Assembly: GCF_934190775.1 (NCBI RefSeq)
Contig: NZ_CAKPTG010000014.1
Location: forward strand, 1-64,000
Length of the DNA stretch: 64,000 nucleotides
Source: an uncultured Phascolarctobacterium sp.
GTDB taxonomy: Bacteria > Bacillota > Negativicutes > Acidaminococcales > Acidaminococcaceae
Direction: 5' to 3'
Part shown: one piece after another, positions 63,927-64,000 of the stretch
Position numbering within the stretch: the first letter of the stretch is position 1
Layout: every line of letters begins with the position of its first letter
The notes under the pieces: generated by a model
The model's database searches: none
Told to the model about the DNA's origin: nothing
The model's input: only the letters and a program-made list of their open reading frames with translations
Translations under genes and position numbers: made by a program

Positions 63927-64000
63927 CTAGCGACCTTGTTTCTAAACTATGCTACGCTTGCATTCAAACCACAGGAAATTGTACGTTCACCAAACACAAG

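Overview
The window looks like chromosomal DNA of a diderm Firmicute of the class Negativicutes, most likely an Acidaminococcaceae member resembling Phascolarctobacterium. That placement is an inference. It rests on four things: Firmicute features (T-box leader, AGGAGG ribosome sites, tig-clpP-clpX-lon-engB order), an outer-membrane lifestyle (remnants of FhaB/CdiA-type contact-inhibition exoproteins), many solute-binding lipoproteins with TRAP and DASS carboxylate transporters, and a B12-dependent methylmalonyl-CoA mutase operon. Most core genes are of moderate GC; 2976-5724 and 57300-64000 are clearly AT-richer and look like accessory DNA.

Layout. 1-2930: valS (3' end cut by the window) behind a T-box. 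2976-5724: accessory hypotheticals, including a trio of overlapping small genes. 5947-7881: three tandem paralogous lipoproteins, each preceded by a copied terminator-promoter module. 8064-9476: an OFA-family transporter behind a ZTP riboswitch. 9500-10490: non-coding DNA with a duplicated ~300 bp repeat. 10545-13452: feoA-feoA-feoB plus a small Cys-rich partner, under a DtxR-like operator. 13583-17056: a Zn/Cd-type P-type ATPase with a very long His-rich tail. 17194-22744: a complete nickel/peptide-type ABC transporter behind a cobalamin riboswitch. 22753-28563: MATE pump, AstE-like hydrolase, two orphan amino-acid-binding lipoproteins and a CDF efflux pump behind a NiCo riboswitch. 28751-36631: glycerol kinase, a TRAP transporter, a divergent glycerophosphodiesterase with a LacI regulator, and azlCD. 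37163-40509: DASS carrier, small proteins and a LysR regulator. 40779-41030: a cobalamin riboswitch with no recognisable target gene. 41319-48199: meaB, mutB, mutA and an unknown gene behind a third cobalamin riboswitch. 48363-48642: a short transcription unit encoding two homologous 18-19 residue peptides. 48794-56377: AbrB-type transporter, engB, lon, clpX, clpP, tig and tRNA-Gly. 56480-58965: hypotheticals and an AAA-ATPase/nuclease-like protein. 59003-64000: a decayed contact-dependent inhibition array with a duplicated toxin-tip plus double-immunity cassette.

How it fits together. Cobalt and B12 are a recurrent theme: a B12-riboswitch-controlled metal/peptide importer, a Ni/Co-riboswitch-controlled efflux pump, an orphan B12 switch, and a B12 switch on the B12-dependent mutase operon itself. 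With a DASS (possibly succinate) carrier this suits a succinate-to-propionate metabolism. The parts that look least described are the tandem micropeptide unit, the orphan cobalamin switch, and the duplicated toxin/double-immunity cassette. All functional statements are from reading the sequence; no searches were run.
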